NCBI RefSeq assembly: GCF_025137375.1
Contig: NZ_CP073720.1
Coordinates: 10,316,501-10,380,500, forward strand
Direction: 5' to 3'
Origin: Dactylosporangium fulvum
GTDB taxonomy: Bacteria; Actinomycetota; Actinomycetes; Mycobacteriales; Micromonosporaceae
Length of the DNA stretch: 64,000 nucleotides
Position numbers and translations under genes: made by a program. Below, one piece after another: positions 23,417 to 32,047 of the stretch; position 1 is the stretch's first letter; each line of letters opens with the position of its first letter. The notes beneath the pieces are model-generated. The model was not told where the DNA came from. It searched no databases and saw only the letters and a program-made list of their open reading frames with translations.

Positions 23417-24385
23417 TTACCGGGCCTTGAAATAAGCGACCGTGCGTGCGAGCCCTTCCTCGGGACCGACCAACGGCTCATATCCGAGCAGCTCACGGGC
23501 CTTCGTGAGGTCGGGACGCCGGCGCTCGGGGTCGTCGGCGGTGCGCGCGATCAGTGCCACCCGGGAGGTGCTGTCGGAAAGGCGCACGATCGTGTCCGCC
23601 AGCTCGAGCATGGTCATCTCGTGCTCGGTGCCGCAGTTGATCGGGCCGGTCTCCGTCGAATCGAGGAGCAGCAGAATGCCACGGACCAGATCGGACACGT
23701 AGCAGATGGACCGCGTCTGGGTGCCCGAGCCGTGGACGGTGATCGGCTCGTCGCGCAGCGCCTGGGTGACAAACGTCGGGATCGCGCGGCCGTCGTCGGG
23801 GCGCATGCGCTCGCCGTAGGTGTTGAAGATCCGCACGATGCCCACGTCGGCGCCGCGGCCACGGCGGTAGCCCATCGTGGCGGCCTCGGAGAAGCGCTTG
23901 GCCTCGTCGTAGACGCTGCGGATGCCGATCGGGTTGACGTTGCCCCAGTAGGTTTCCGGCTGCGGGTGAACCAGCGGGTCACCGTAGGCCTCCGAGGTGG
24001 ACGCCAGGATGAACCGGGCGCCGTCGGCGACGGCCCGCTCCAGCAGCTGCAGGGTCGCGAGCGAACCCACCCGCAGGATCTCCACGGGGAGCTGTTCGAA
24101 GTCGGTCGGGCTGGCCGGCGACGCGAAGTGCATGATCGCGTCGAACCGTGCGCTCAGCGGCTCGACGGCCGGCAGCGGCTCGCTGACGTCGGCCTCGACG
24201 AGCGTGAATCGAGGGTGATCGACCAGGTGTGCGACGTTGTCCTTACTGCCGGTGACAAAATTGTCGAGCACCACCACGTGCGCGCCGCGCGCGATCAGGG
24301 CATCGGCGAGGTGAGACCCGACAAATCCGGCTCCACCGGTGAGCAGAATCCGGTGTCTCTCGCCGTAACGCTGCGCAACGACCAT
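23417..24385 (-). CDS. NAD-dependent epimerase/dehydratase, UDP-xylose synthase-like
   Basis: A 322-residue extended short-chain dehydrogenase: NAD-binding TGGAGFVGSHLADAL, DNFVTGSKDN, catalytic STSEAYG and YDEAK (Tyr-xxx-Lys), and RIFNTYGERM. The combination of FVTGSKDNV, SEAYGDPLVHPQPETYWGNVNPIG-type spacing and RIFNTYG is characteristic of UDP-glucuronate decarboxylases and close nucleotide-sugar epimerases. It would supply an activated sugar for wall or surface polymers, which fits the two adjacent LCP ligases. ATG 24385 is used; an upstream extension would precede the Rossmann motif by too many residues. Confidence 0.85.
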   Translation of the reverse strand: MVVAQRYGERHRILLTGGAGFVGSHLADALIARGAHVVVLDNFVTGSKDNVAHLVDHPRFTLVEADVSEPLPAVEPLSARFDAIMHFASPASPTDFEQLPVEILRVGSLATLQLLERAVADGARFILASTSEAYGDPLVHPQPETYWGNVNPIGIRSVYDEAKRFSEAATMGYRRGRGADVGIVRIFNTYGERMRPDDGRAIPTFVTQALRDEPITVHGSGTQTRSICYVSDLVRGILLLLDSTETGPINCGTEHEMTMLELADTIVRLSDSTSRVALIARTADDPERRRPDLTKARELLGYEPLVGPEEGLARTVAYFKAR

Positions 24386-24466
24386 GACCAACAGCCTAGC
24401 GCCTGCCGAGCGGGCAAGTTCGACGCAGTCCGGCCGCCGGTGGGGCGTCACCCACCACGGACGTGC

Positions 24467-24504
24467 GCCGGGCCCGGGGGGGGCGGCGGCGCCCCGGGCC
24501 CGGC
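24467..24504 (-). terminator. GC-rich hairpin after the ActP-like symporter gene
   Basis: Perfect 13-bp arms (GCCGGGCCCGGGG at 24467-24479 and CCCCGGGCCCGGC at 24492-24504) with a 12-nt loop begin 19 bp downstream of the symporter stop. No T-run follows. It separates the symporter operon from the epimerase gene. Confidence 0.6.
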
Positions 24505-24523
24505 ATGTTCGTGAATGGGTACG

Positions 24524-26287
24524 TCAGTGCGCGCCCGCACCGGTCATCGACCGGGCCTCCAGCTCCGCGAACTTGTCCGGGTCGCGCTCCTTGCTGGTGA
24601 GCGCGCCGATCGCGGCGAAGATGAACCCGATCGGGATGGAGATCAGGCCCGGGTTCTCCAGCGGGATCGGCGCCGCCGTGGTGCAGCTGAACAGCGCCGT
24701 CGCGTTCGAGACCTCCTTCGAGTCCTGCGGGACACCGCACTCCTTCGCTTGGGCCGCGGTGAGCGTCGCCGGGGTGCGGGCGTCGCTGACGCCGCCCCAG
24801 GCGATCGGGCTCAACAGCACCACACCGACCGCGGACAGCAGACCGGCGTAGATGCCCCAGGTCGCGCCCCGGGTGTTGAACCGCTTCCAGAAGAGCGAGA
24901 ACAGGATCGCCGGCAGGTTGGCCGACGCGGCGATCGCAAACGCCAGCGCGACCAGGAAGGCCACGTTGAGGTTGCGGGCGAAGATGCCGAGAACGATCGC
25001 CACCGCGCCGATGACAAACGCGGCGTACCGGGCGACGACAACCTCCTGCCGCTCGGTCGTCTGGCCGCGCTTGACCACGTTGGCGTAGAGGTCGTGCGCC
25101 AGCGAGGACGACGACGCCAGGGTGAGGCCGGCGACGACCGCCAGGATCGTGGCGAAGGCGACGGCGGCGATGATCGCCAGGAGCAGTGAGCCGCCGAAGT
25201 CGCCGCCGAAGTACCGCTTCCCGAGCGCCTCGGCGAGCTGTGGTGCCGCCGTGTTGCCGCCGGGGTCCTGAGCCAGGATGGCCTGCCGGCCGACCAGCGC
25301 CGCGGCGCCGAAGCCCAGGGCCAGGGTCATCAGGTAGAAGACGCCGATGATGCCGATCGCCCAGACCACACTCTTCCGGGCCGACTTGGCGTCCGGCACC
25401 GTGTAGAAGCGGATCAGGATGTGCGGCAGGCCGGCGGTGCCGAGCACCAGGGCGAGACCGAGCGAGATCAGGTCGAGTTTGCTCGCCAGCGTCGCCGCGG
25501 CGTTGCCGGCGAACTCACGGCCGTAACGCAGGCCGGGCTCGAGGAACGCCTCCGGCGGGGTGCGGCCGGACTTGGCGGCCGCCTCGCCGAGCAGGGACGA
25601 CAGGTTGAACTTGAAGGCGGCGAACACCAGCAGCGTCAGGACCAACGCGCCGATCATCAGCATGAACGCCTTGACGATCTGGACGTACGTCGTGCCCTTC
25701 ATGCCGCCGACCGTCACGTACACGATCATCAGCACGCCGATGAGGGCGATCGTCACGATCTTCGCGGTCTCGGCGCTCATCCCGAGGAACGTGTCCCCGG
25801 CCTTGATCCCGAGCAGCAGCGCCACCAGGGCGCCGGCGCCGACCATCTGGGCGAGCAGATAGAAGATCGAGACCACGATCGTGGAGATGGATCCGGCGGT
25901 ACGGACGGGTGCCTGCCGCATGCGGAAGGCGAGCACGTCGGCCATGGTGTAGCGGCCGGAGTTGCGCATCAGCTCCGCCACCAGCAGCAGTGCCACCAGC
26001 CAGGCGACCAGGAATCCGATGGAGTACAGGAAGCCGTCGTAGCCGTTGAGCGCGATGATGCCGGCGATGCCGAGGAAGCTCGCCGCCGACATGTAGTCGC
26101 CGCCGATCGCCATGCCGTTCTGGAAGCCGGTGAACGACCGGCCGCCGGCGTAGAAGTCGGCCGCGCTGCGGGTCTGGCGGCTGGCCCAGACGGTGATCCC
26201 GAGCGTGACCGCGACCAGCACGACAAAGAGCGTCAGCGTCAGCGTGCGGGTCGTGGTCGCGGACACCGCGAGGTAGGTCTCGCTCAT
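24524..26287 (-). CDS. actP: Sodium:solute symporter, acetate/monocarboxylate (ActP) type
   Basis: A 587-residue SSS-family transporter with about 13 membrane spans. Characteristic segments are DFYAGGRSFTGFQNGMAIGG, DYMSAASFLGIAG, GTAGLPHILIRFYTV and the hydrophobic core up to the C-terminal span. The first two match ActP/MctC carboxylate symporters (acetate, pyruvate, propionate). The start overlaps the end of the DUF485 gene by 4 bp (ATGA), the usual yjcH-actP arrangement. Export-side loop near residues 505-550 contains two cysteines. Substrate by family is acetate or a related monocarboxylate; exact range is unproven. Confidence 0.92.
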   Translation of the reverse strand: MSETYLAVSATTTRTLTLTLFVVLVAVTLGITVWASRQTRSAADFYAGGRSFTGFQNGMAIGGDYMSAASFLGIAGIIALNGYDGFLYSIGFLVAWLVALLLVAELMRNSGRYTMADVLAFRMRQAPVRTAGSISTIVVSIFYLLAQMVGAGALVALLLGIKAGDTFLGMSAETAKIVTIALIGVLMIVYVTVGGMKGTTYVQIVKAFMLMIGALVLTLLVFAAFKFNLSSLLGEAAAKSGRTPPEAFLEPGLRYGREFAGNAAATLASKLDLISLGLALVLGTAGLPHILIRFYTVPDAKSARKSVVWAIGIIGVFYLMTLALGFGAAALVGRQAILAQDPGGNTAAPQLAEALGKRYFGGDFGGSLLLAIIAAVAFATILAVVAGLTLASSSSLAHDLYANVVKRGQTTERQEVVVARYAAFVIGAVAIVLGIFARNLNVAFLVALAFAIAASANLPAILFSLFWKRFNTRGATWGIYAGLLSAVGVVLLSPIAWGGVSDARTPATLTAAQAKECGVPQDSKEVSNATALFSCTTAAPIPLENPGLISIPIGFIFAAIGALTSKERDPDKFAELEARSMTGAGAH

Positions 26288-26628
26288 TGCTCGCCTCCCT
26301 CGATCTTCGCGCGCAGGTCGTCGGCGAGCGGGTCGATCTTGCGGTCGGCGTACCGCGCGTACAGCCAGGCGATCAGGAACGTCGACACGAACTGCAACAG
26401 CCCGAAGATCAGCGCGATGTTGACGTGGCCGACGACCTTCGTGCTCATGAAGTCACGGGCGTAGGCGGACAGCAGGACGTACAGCGCGTACCAGACGAGG
26501 AACACGGCGGACACCGGGAACACGAACCGCCGCAGGGCGCGGCGCAGTGCGTCGAACTCCGGTGTGCGGGCCACCGCGACGTATCGGTTCTCGTCGGTGC
26601 CCGCGGGCACCGGTGTCTCGGTGCTCAT
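26284..26628 (-). CDS. DUF485 (YjcH-like) small membrane partner of the symporter
   Basis: A 114-residue DUF485 protein with two membrane spans (about 38-57 and 70-92) joined by a short loop containing FMSTKVVGHVN, and the motif FDALRRALRRFVFP before the first span. In many bacteria this protein is encoded directly upstream of ActP-type symporters, as here with a 4-bp overlap, and is thought to assist it. A 21-bp-periodic direct repeat lies about 94-124 bp upstream of its ATG 26628. Confidence 0.9.
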   Translation of the reverse strand: MSTETPVPAGTDENRYVAVARTPEFDALRRALRRFVFPVSAVFLVWYALYVLLSAYARDFMSTKVVGHVNIALIFGLLQFVSTFLIAWLYARYADRKIDPLADDLRAKIEGGEQ

Positions 26629-26721
26629 GGGGAATCACCACCTGCCGGTTGGGGGTGTCAGTACGCGCACGGTAGGAACCCGGCAGGCATCGGTGAATAT
26701 CTCCGCCTCGCAGGGGTCCGA

Positions 26722-26752
26722 CGGTGCGCCCAACGGCAGGATCGGTGCGCCC
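26722..26752 (-). promoter_or_regulatory. Direct repeat with 21-bp period upstream of DUF485-actP
   Basis: CGGTGCGCCC occurs at 26722-26731 and again at 26743-26752 (plus-strand reading; GGGCGCACCG on the transcribed strand), spaced exactly 21 bp start to start, i.e. two helix turns on the same face. LytTR-type regulators such as AgrA bind paired direct repeats with this period. A LytS/LytTR pair is encoded 9 kb away on the same strand. It sits in the 144-bp gap upstream of the DUF485 start and partly behind the flavin-reductase stop. Confidence 0.5.
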
Positions 26753-26772
26753 GGTGACACCCGTCACACCGC

Positions 26773-27267
26773 TTATCGGCGGTATCTCCCCCGCTCGTGG
26801 ATGAGCGGCGCGCCGGCCTCTTCGATATCGATGTGCTCGATCGTCCCCTCGACGAGCAGCGACCAGCCGAGCGGCCGCGCACCGTCGAACCGGCAGCCGG
26901 CCCACGTCCGGTCCGGCTTCACCGGCCCCCAGTCGGTCTGCCGCCAGTCACCGGTGGCGAACAGGCCGCCGGGCGCGGGCATGAGCCCGGCGAACCGGTC
27001 GGCGAGCTGCTGGTCGTCGGCGCTCAGCAGCGTGACGGTGAACCGCCCGCTGCTCTCCAGCACCGGCCAGAGGTCGCTCTCGTCATCGACCAGCCCCACC
27101 ACGCGTCCCGGGTCGCCGTCGACGACGAGCGTCGATGACACGGTGAGTCCGACACTGGGATTCGCCGTCCACAGCGTGACGGCGGCGGGCAGCCGGCCGC
27201 GCAGGCGCCGCACCGGCGAGCGTTGATCCTCCGGAGTGGCGAACGGATCCGAGGCGTGGATGCTCAC
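26773..27267 (-). CDS. Flavin reductase-like FMN-binding protein
   Basis: A 164-residue flavin-reductase-like domain: PAAVTLWTANPSVGLTVSSTLVVDGDP corresponds to the FMN-binding N-terminus (the PVGLTVSS-type loop), FTVTLLSADDQQLADRFAG and the late HRGRYRR-type ending are also family-typical. It would bind FMN or supply reduced flavin, or act as an FMN-dependent oxidoreductase. GTG 27267 is the start. It lies between the ABC exporter permease and the DUF485-actP unit on the same strand. The partner oxygenase is not visible. Confidence 0.82.
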   Translation of the reverse strand: MSIHASDPFATPEDQRSPVRRLRGRLPAAVTLWTANPSVGLTVSSTLVVDGDPGRVVGLVDDESDLWPVLESSGRFTVTLLSADDQQLADRFAGLMPAPGGLFATGDWRQTDWGPVKPDRTWAGCRFDGARPLGWSLLVEGTIEHIDIEEAGAPLIHERGRYRR

Positions 27268-27306
27268 CGCACCATTGTCGGGTATGACCGGTGTGCGCGG
27301 ACCGGC

Positions 27307-29091
27307 CTACGCCTTCTTCGGCGTGACCGCCACCAGCACCTCCGGCGCGCGGCGCTCCAGCAGGTGCCCGGCGACCCGGGTGCCGACCCACGCCAGCGCG
27401 AAGCCCCAGATCAGGCCTGCCGGCAGGATCAGCCAGCTCAGGGCGTCGGGCAGCAGCGCGAACGCGACGGTCAGCGGCGCCGTGAGCACCCAGGTGACGA
27501 TCATGCTGACGAACGAGAGCAGGCTCTTGACGCTGCCCCGGCCGGTGTTCATCGCAAACGGGTTGTTCGTGTCCGGCATCGGATACGGCGCGATCACCGA
27601 CGTGATGCCCGCGGCGCCGACGGAGATGCCGAACGCGCACAGGCCGACGCCGAGCGCCGCCGGCAGTTGCGCCGCGTGGCCGGTGAGCACCGAGACCACG
27701 ACGGTGCCCACGGCGAGCAGCGGGAAGGTGAGGATGCCGACGCCGAGCGCGCGGGCGGCCAGCTCGACCTGGCCGGGCACGTTGGTGAGCATGTGCAGCG
27801 CATAGGCGGTGCCGTCGTTGCCGAACTGGTTGACCAGCACCAGCCCGACGAACGCACCGGCGAAGAGCAGCGAATAGACCAGCGCGTTGTCGCTGAGCCC
27901 GCCGGTGGCGCCCGCACCCGGCCCGGTCGCCGAGCCGCCGGCCCGGGTGCCGAACGTGAAGGCGAACGGAATGACGATCGACGCGGCCAGGAGGGAGATC
28001 AGGCTGGCACGGCGGCGCGGGTCGCGCAGCCAGTACCGGATCTCGCGGGCCAGCAGGCCGGCGAAGCGGCCGGTGGGCAGCAGCCGCACGACGCCGGGCA
28101 GGAACGTGTGCACCGGGCGGCCGGTCGGCGTGGCCTTCCGTGCCGCACCCGGGCCCGACGTGGTGCCGAGCATCGCCGACTCGATCGTCTGCAGCCACCA
28201 CCACAGCAGCGCGGCCACCCCGGCCACGCCGATGAGCAGCCGGGCCGCCACGAGGGCCCAGTTGCCCTCGATGGCGTCGAGGTAGGCGACGTACGGCGCG
28301 GACAGCGGGGTCCAGGACAGGACCTCGGCGATGGTCGTGGCCTGCTTCGACTCGCCGTGCTGCACGACCGCGAACACCAGCTGGAACAGCGGGTTGCAGG
28401 AGATGCCGAGCAGGGCGATGAGCAGGGCGGCCAGGTCACGGACCCGGCGCGATCGCAGCATCCGGGCGAACGCGCTGGTCACCGCGCGGCTGGCGGCGAT
28501 GCACAGGGCGAGACCGACGAGCGAGCCGACCACGGCGACGGCCCCGGCGGCGATTCCGCCGTCGCCGATCGCGCCGATGAGCGAGCCGAGTGTGGCGAGG
28601 AACGTGACGACCGGCGGGATGCCGACGAACGCGGCGGCGAGCATGCCGAGCACCAGCGTGCGGCGGGGCACCGGCAGCAGCGCGAACCGGGCCGGGTCCA
28701 GCGTCTCGTCGACGCCGAAGAACAGCAGCGGGACGAAGACCCAGGCGAGCACCACACTGGCGCCGGCGAACGCGGCGACCACCGGGCGGAGGTCGTCGCC
28801 CGCGATGCTGCTGCCGGCGAACGCGGCGAACCCGATGAACGCCATCCACAGGCCGAACAGCGCTCCGAGGAGGAACAGGATCAGCCGCGAGTGCCGGCCG
28901 AACCAGCGGGACTTCTGGTCGCCGCGGTGACGGCGGCCCGGACGGAGGCTGTTGCGCAGGATGCGCAGCTTGAGCCGGACGAAGTAGCTGACCTTGGGCT
29001 GGCCGGCGGCGATCGGAACGGCCGGCGCCTCGACCGGTGCGGTTCGCTGGGCGGGAATGTGCGGTTCGGGCAGTGGTGGTGTCACAGCCAC
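27307..29091 (-). CDS. ABC-2-type exporter permease, large
   Basis: A 594-residue integral membrane protein with about 12 hydrophobic segments in two sets and a cytoplasmic basic N-terminus (KLRILRNSLRPGRRHRGDQKS split by prolines). There is no ATPase motif. It overlaps the ATPase gene upstream by 10 bp, so it is the permease of that transporter. Size and layout match the large permeases (two halves fused) of ABC-2-type exporters in actinobacteria. The exported substrate is unknown. GTG 29091 is the start. Confidence 0.82.
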   Translation of the reverse strand: MAVTPPLPEPHIPAQRTAPVEAPAVPIAAGQPKVSYFVRLKLRILRNSLRPGRRHRGDQKSRWFGRHSRLILFLLGALFGLWMAFIGFAAFAGSSIAGDDLRPVVAAFAGASVVLAWVFVPLLFFGVDETLDPARFALLPVPRRTLVLGMLAAAFVGIPPVVTFLATLGSLIGAIGDGGIAAGAVAVVGSLVGLALCIAASRAVTSAFARMLRSRRVRDLAALLIALLGISCNPLFQLVFAVVQHGESKQATTIAEVLSWTPLSAPYVAYLDAIEGNWALVAARLLIGVAGVAALLWWWLQTIESAMLGTTSGPGAARKATPTGRPVHTFLPGVVRLLPTGRFAGLLAREIRYWLRDPRRRASLISLLAASIVIPFAFTFGTRAGGSATGPGAGATGGLSDNALVYSLLFAGAFVGLVLVNQFGNDGTAYALHMLTNVPGQVELAARALGVGILTFPLLAVGTVVVSVLTGHAAQLPAALGVGLCAFGISVGAAGITSVIAPYPMPDTNNPFAMNTGRGSVKSLLSFVSMIVTWVLTAPLTVAFALLPDALSWLILPAGLIWGFALAWVGTRVAGHLLERRAPEVLVAVTPKKA

Positions 29092-29846
29092 GAGAGCTCC
29101 GCGCCGGTCGCCACCCGGCCGCCGACGACGTCGACAAAAACGTCCTCCAGCTCGCGCCCGCTACGGACCTCGTCGATCGTGCCGACGACCTTGATCTGGC
29201 CGTCGGCGAGAATCGCGATGTGCGTGCAGAGGCGCTCGACGACCTCCATGACGTGGCTGGAGAAGATCACCGTGCCGCCGTTGCGCACGTATCGGATCAG
29301 GATGTCGCGGATGAGCGCGCCGGAGACCGGGTCGACCGCCTCGAACGGCTCGTCGAGCACCAGCAGGCGCGGAGCGTGCAGCATCGCGCAGGCCAGGCCG
29401 ATCTTCTTCTTCATGCCGGCCGAGTAGTCGACGACCAGCGTGCGACCGGCGTCGGCGAGACCCAGCACGTCGAGCAGCTCCGCCGCGCGGGTGTCGATCA
29501 CGTCCTGCGGCAGGCCGCGGAGCAGGCCGGTGTACGCGAGCAGTTCACTGCCGGAGAGCCGGTCGAACATGCGGGCCGAGTCGGGCAGCGCGCCGAGGCG
29601 CCGCTTCGCCTCCACCGGGTCGGACCAGACGTCGTGGCCGAGCACGTAGGCATGACCGGCGTCGGGTCGCAGCAGGCCGACCGCCATGGACAGCGAGGTC
29701 GTCTTGCCGGCTCCGTTGGGACCGAGCAGACCGAAGAACGACCCGGTCGGGACGTCGAGATCGACCCCGGCAACCGCGACCTTGTCCTCGAAACGCTTTG
29801 TGAGCCCCCGCAGCGAGAGGGCCGAACCCGGCTCTCGATCTGTCAC
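29082..29846 (-). CDS. ABC exporter ATP-binding protein
   Basis: A 254-residue ATPase with Walker A GPNGAGKTT (about residues 42-50), Q-loop region, ABC signature YSAGMKKKIGLA, Walker B LLVLDEP with following FEAVDPVSG, and switch histidine in IFSSHVMEVVE. This is the CcmA/DrrA-like class that pairs with ABC-2-type permeases. GTG 29846 (VTDREPG) is chosen; the same frame stays open far upstream to 30710 across the next gene, but that extension is arginine/proline-rich shadow sequence. It overlaps the permease start by 10 bp. Confidence 0.93.
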   Translation of the reverse strand: MTDREPGSALSLRGLTKRFEDKVAVAGVDLDVPTGSFFGLLGPNGAGKTTSLSMAVGLLRPDAGHAYVLGHDVWSDPVEAKRRLGALPDSARMFDRLSGSELLAYTGLLRGLPQDVIDTRAAELLDVLGLADAGRTLVVDYSAGMKKKIGLACAMLHAPRLLVLDEPFEAVDPVSGALIRDILIRYVRNGGTVIFSSHVMEVVERLCTHIAILADGQIKVVGTIDEVRSGRELEDVFVDVVGGRVATGAELSWL

Positions 29847-29878
29847 AGTCTGACCGTAGGTCACACCCGCCACCCCCG

Positions 29879-31576
29879 CTACATACGCAGCGCATCCGGC
29901 GCGTGCAGGCGAAGCATGATCGCTCCGACACCGGATGGCAAGCGGTGCCTGGTGAAAAGTGACACCGAGATCATCACCAGGAACGCCAACGGCACCGACC
30001 AGGCCGCGGGCTGCGTGGTGAGCACGCCGGCCCAGCCGTCCAGCGGCCCGCCGAGGACCGTGAGCAGTACCGCCGAGGCCGCCGTCCCGCCGCCGGTGAC
30101 GATGCCGGCCGCGGCGCCGACCGCGGTGAGCCCGCGCCACCAGATGCCGAGCACAAGCAGCGGGCAGAAGCTCGACGCGGCCACGGCGAACGCCAGTCCG
30201 ACGACCTGCGAGACGTCGAGGCTCGCGACGAACAGGGCGAGCAGCAGCGGCACCACCCCGGCGACCAGCGCCGACCGGCGGAAGTCGCGGACGGAGCCGT
30301 GGCCGAGGACGTCGGTGGACAGCACACCGGCAACGCTGGTGAGCAGCCCGGAGGAGGCGGAGAGGAAGGCGGCGAACGCACCGGCGGCGACCAGCGCGCT
30401 GAGCAGTTGGCCGGTGATCCCGCTGCCCAGCGCGGCCGCGGGCAGCAGCAGGACGACGGCGTCGGTGTTGCCGGTCATGAGCAGTTGCGGGGTGTAGATG
30501 CGGCCGAGGACGCCGTAGAGGGTCGGGGTGAGGTAGAAGACGCCGACCATGCCGAGGACGACCATGGTGGTCCGCCGGGCGGCGGCGCCGTCGGGGTTGG
30601 TGTAGAAGCGGACCAGCACGTGCGGCAGGCCCATGGTGCCCAGGAAGGTGGCGAGGATCAGCGAGTAGGTGGCGAACAGCCCCTGCGAGCGGTCGCCCGG
30701 CAGCAGCCAATCGGCGGGGCCGTCGCTCGACACCGCGGCGACCGTCGGGACGGCGGCGTCGGCGGGGAAGGCGAGGGTCGTGCCGTCGGCGACGACGTGC
30801 TCACCCGGCGTGAGGGTGACGGGTCCGTCGACCTGCTGGTCGTCGAGCTTGCCGCGGATCGTCACCGCCGTCGGCTCGTTGACGGTGAGCCTGGTCGATT
30901 GGTCGATGACGACGTTCGTCGCCTCCGGGAAACGCGGGCCGTCCGGCGCGGTCAACGCGGGACGGCCGTCGGCCTGCCACTGCATGAGCAGGAAGACGAA
31001 GGGCACGGCGAGGGCGGTGAGCTTCAGCCAGTACTGGAACGCCTGGACGAACGTGATCGACCGCATGCCGCCGAGGGCGACGTTGAGCGTGACCACCACG
31101 CCGACGAGGAGCGCGCCCAGCGCGTAGGGTGCGCCGGTGACCGTCTGCAGTGTGAGGCCGGCGCCCTGCAGTTGCGGCACCAGGTACAGCCAGCCGATGA
31201 ACATGACAAACGCGGTGGCGAGCTTGCGCAGGCGCTTGGAACGCAGGCGGACCTCGCAGAAGTCGGGCAGCGTGAAGGCACCCGAGCGGCGCAGCGGGGC
31301 GGCGACGAACAGCAGCAGCGCCAGGTAGCCGGCGGCGAAGCCGACCGGGTACCAGAGCACGTCGACGCCGTGCTTGAGCACCAGCCCGGCCACGCCGAGG
31401 AAGCTCGCCGCGGAGAGGTACTCGCCGCTGATCGCGGCGGCGTTCCAGGTCGGGCTGACCATACGCGAGGCGACCAGGAAGTCCGATGTGGTACGGGCGA
31501 GCCGCAGTCCGTAGATCCCGATGGCGACGGTGACGAGGGTGACGGCGACGACGGCGGGCAGCGCATACGAACTCAT
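29879..31576 (-). CDS. Second sodium:solute symporter, ActP-like
   Basis: A 565-residue SSS transporter with family segments DFLVASRMVSPTWNAAAISG, EYLSAASFLGVAG and GTMGLPHVLVRFYTNPDG. It has an unusually long extracytoplasmic insert between spans 6 and 7 (about residues 205-290) rich in Thr, Val and Asp (RLTVNEPTAVTIRGKLDDQQ, TLTPGEHVVADGTTLAF), which the ActP copy at 24524-26287 lacks in this form. Substrate is probably a monocarboxylate but less certain than for copy 1. ATG 31576 overlaps the small upstream gene by 4 bp. Confidence 0.9.
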   Translation of the reverse strand: MSSYALPAVVAVTLVTVAIGIYGLRLARTTSDFLVASRMVSPTWNAAAISGEYLSAASFLGVAGLVLKHGVDVLWYPVGFAAGYLALLLFVAAPLRRSGAFTLPDFCEVRLRSKRLRKLATAFVMFIGWLYLVPQLQGAGLTLQTVTGAPYALGALLVGVVVTLNVALGGMRSITFVQAFQYWLKLTALAVPFVFLLMQWQADGRPALTAPDGPRFPEATNVVIDQSTRLTVNEPTAVTIRGKLDDQQVDGPVTLTPGEHVVADGTTLAFPADAAVPTVAAVSSDGPADWLLPGDRSQGLFATYSLILATFLGTMGLPHVLVRFYTNPDGAAARRTTMVVLGMVGVFYLTPTLYGVLGRIYTPQLLMTGNTDAVVLLLPAAALGSGITGQLLSALVAAGAFAAFLSASSGLLTSVAGVLSTDVLGHGSVRDFRRSALVAGVVPLLLALFVASLDVSQVVGLAFAVAASSFCPLLVLGIWWRGLTAVGAAAGIVTGGGTAASAVLLTVLGGPLDGWAGVLTTQPAAWSVPLAFLVMISVSLFTRHRLPSGVGAIMLRLHAPDALRM

Positions 31577-31962
31577 GGCTGTTGCTGTCCGCCACGGTCC
31601 TCGACCAGGGCGACGAACTCCTGCTCGTTGCGCTCGGCGAGATGCACGTAGACGGTGCCGACCAGATACAGGAACGGGTAGGCCAGCACGCCCAGCAGCA
31701 GCCATGGCAGCGAGACGCCGAAGAGGTGGGCGCGCGCGACCGCGGGCGCGGCCGCGAACAACAGCGGCAGTCCGCCGAGCCCCACCGCGACCACGGCGGC
31801 GAGCCGGATGGCAACCGCGAGCTGGGCCCGCACGAGGCCACGGGCGAGCGCGGCACCCACCGGGCTCTGCTCCTCGAGCTCCACGCGGGTCCGCGCTGGG
31901 TCGATGTGGGTGCGGGCGACATCGCCGAGCACCACGCGGACACGCGGCCGGGGCGGATCCAT
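31573..31962 (-). CDS. DUF485-like small membrane partner of the second symporter
   Basis: A 129-residue protein with two membrane spans (about 55-75 and 85-105) joined by ARAHLFGVSLPWLL, and an N-terminal part of about 50 residues rich in Arg/Val. The second span ends VYVHLAERNEQEFVAL, similar in position to the charged tail of DUF485 proteins. It overlaps the symporter start by 4 bp, mirroring the DUF485-actP arrangement at 26284-26628. Sequence similarity to DUF485 is weak, so the family is inferred mainly from layout. Confidence 0.7.
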   Translation of the reverse strand: MDPPRPRVRVVLGDVARTHIDPARTRVELEEQSPVGAALARGLVRAQLAVAIRLAAVVAVGLGGLPLLFAAAPAVARAHLFGVSLPWLLLGVLAYPFLYLVGTVYVHLAERNEQEFVALVEDRGGQQQP

Positions 31963-31994
31963 GGTGCGCAGTCTCGCAACGCTCGCGAAACAAA

Positions 31995-32033
31995 AGCAAG
32001 GCCGACGTCCCCCGTCCGAACGTCGGCCTTGCT
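31995..32033 (-). terminator. Rho-independent terminator after the DUF4153 gene
   Basis: Perfect 14-bp arms (AGCAAGGCCGACGT at 31995-32008 and ACGTCGGCCTTGCT at 32020-32033) with an 11-nt loop lie 15 bp downstream of the DUF4153 stop. On the minus strand the hairpin is followed by TTTTGTTT, a proper U-tract. It separates the DUF4153 gene from the second symporter unit. Confidence 0.85.
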
Positions 32034-32047
32034 CGATCTCCGGACGC

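Noticed and set aside
29082..30710. Apparent 542-residue ABC ATPase with a long N-terminal extension
   Set aside because: The extension overlaps the second symporter gene in another frame and is Arg/Pro/His-rich shadow sequence; the ATPase starts at GTG 29846.
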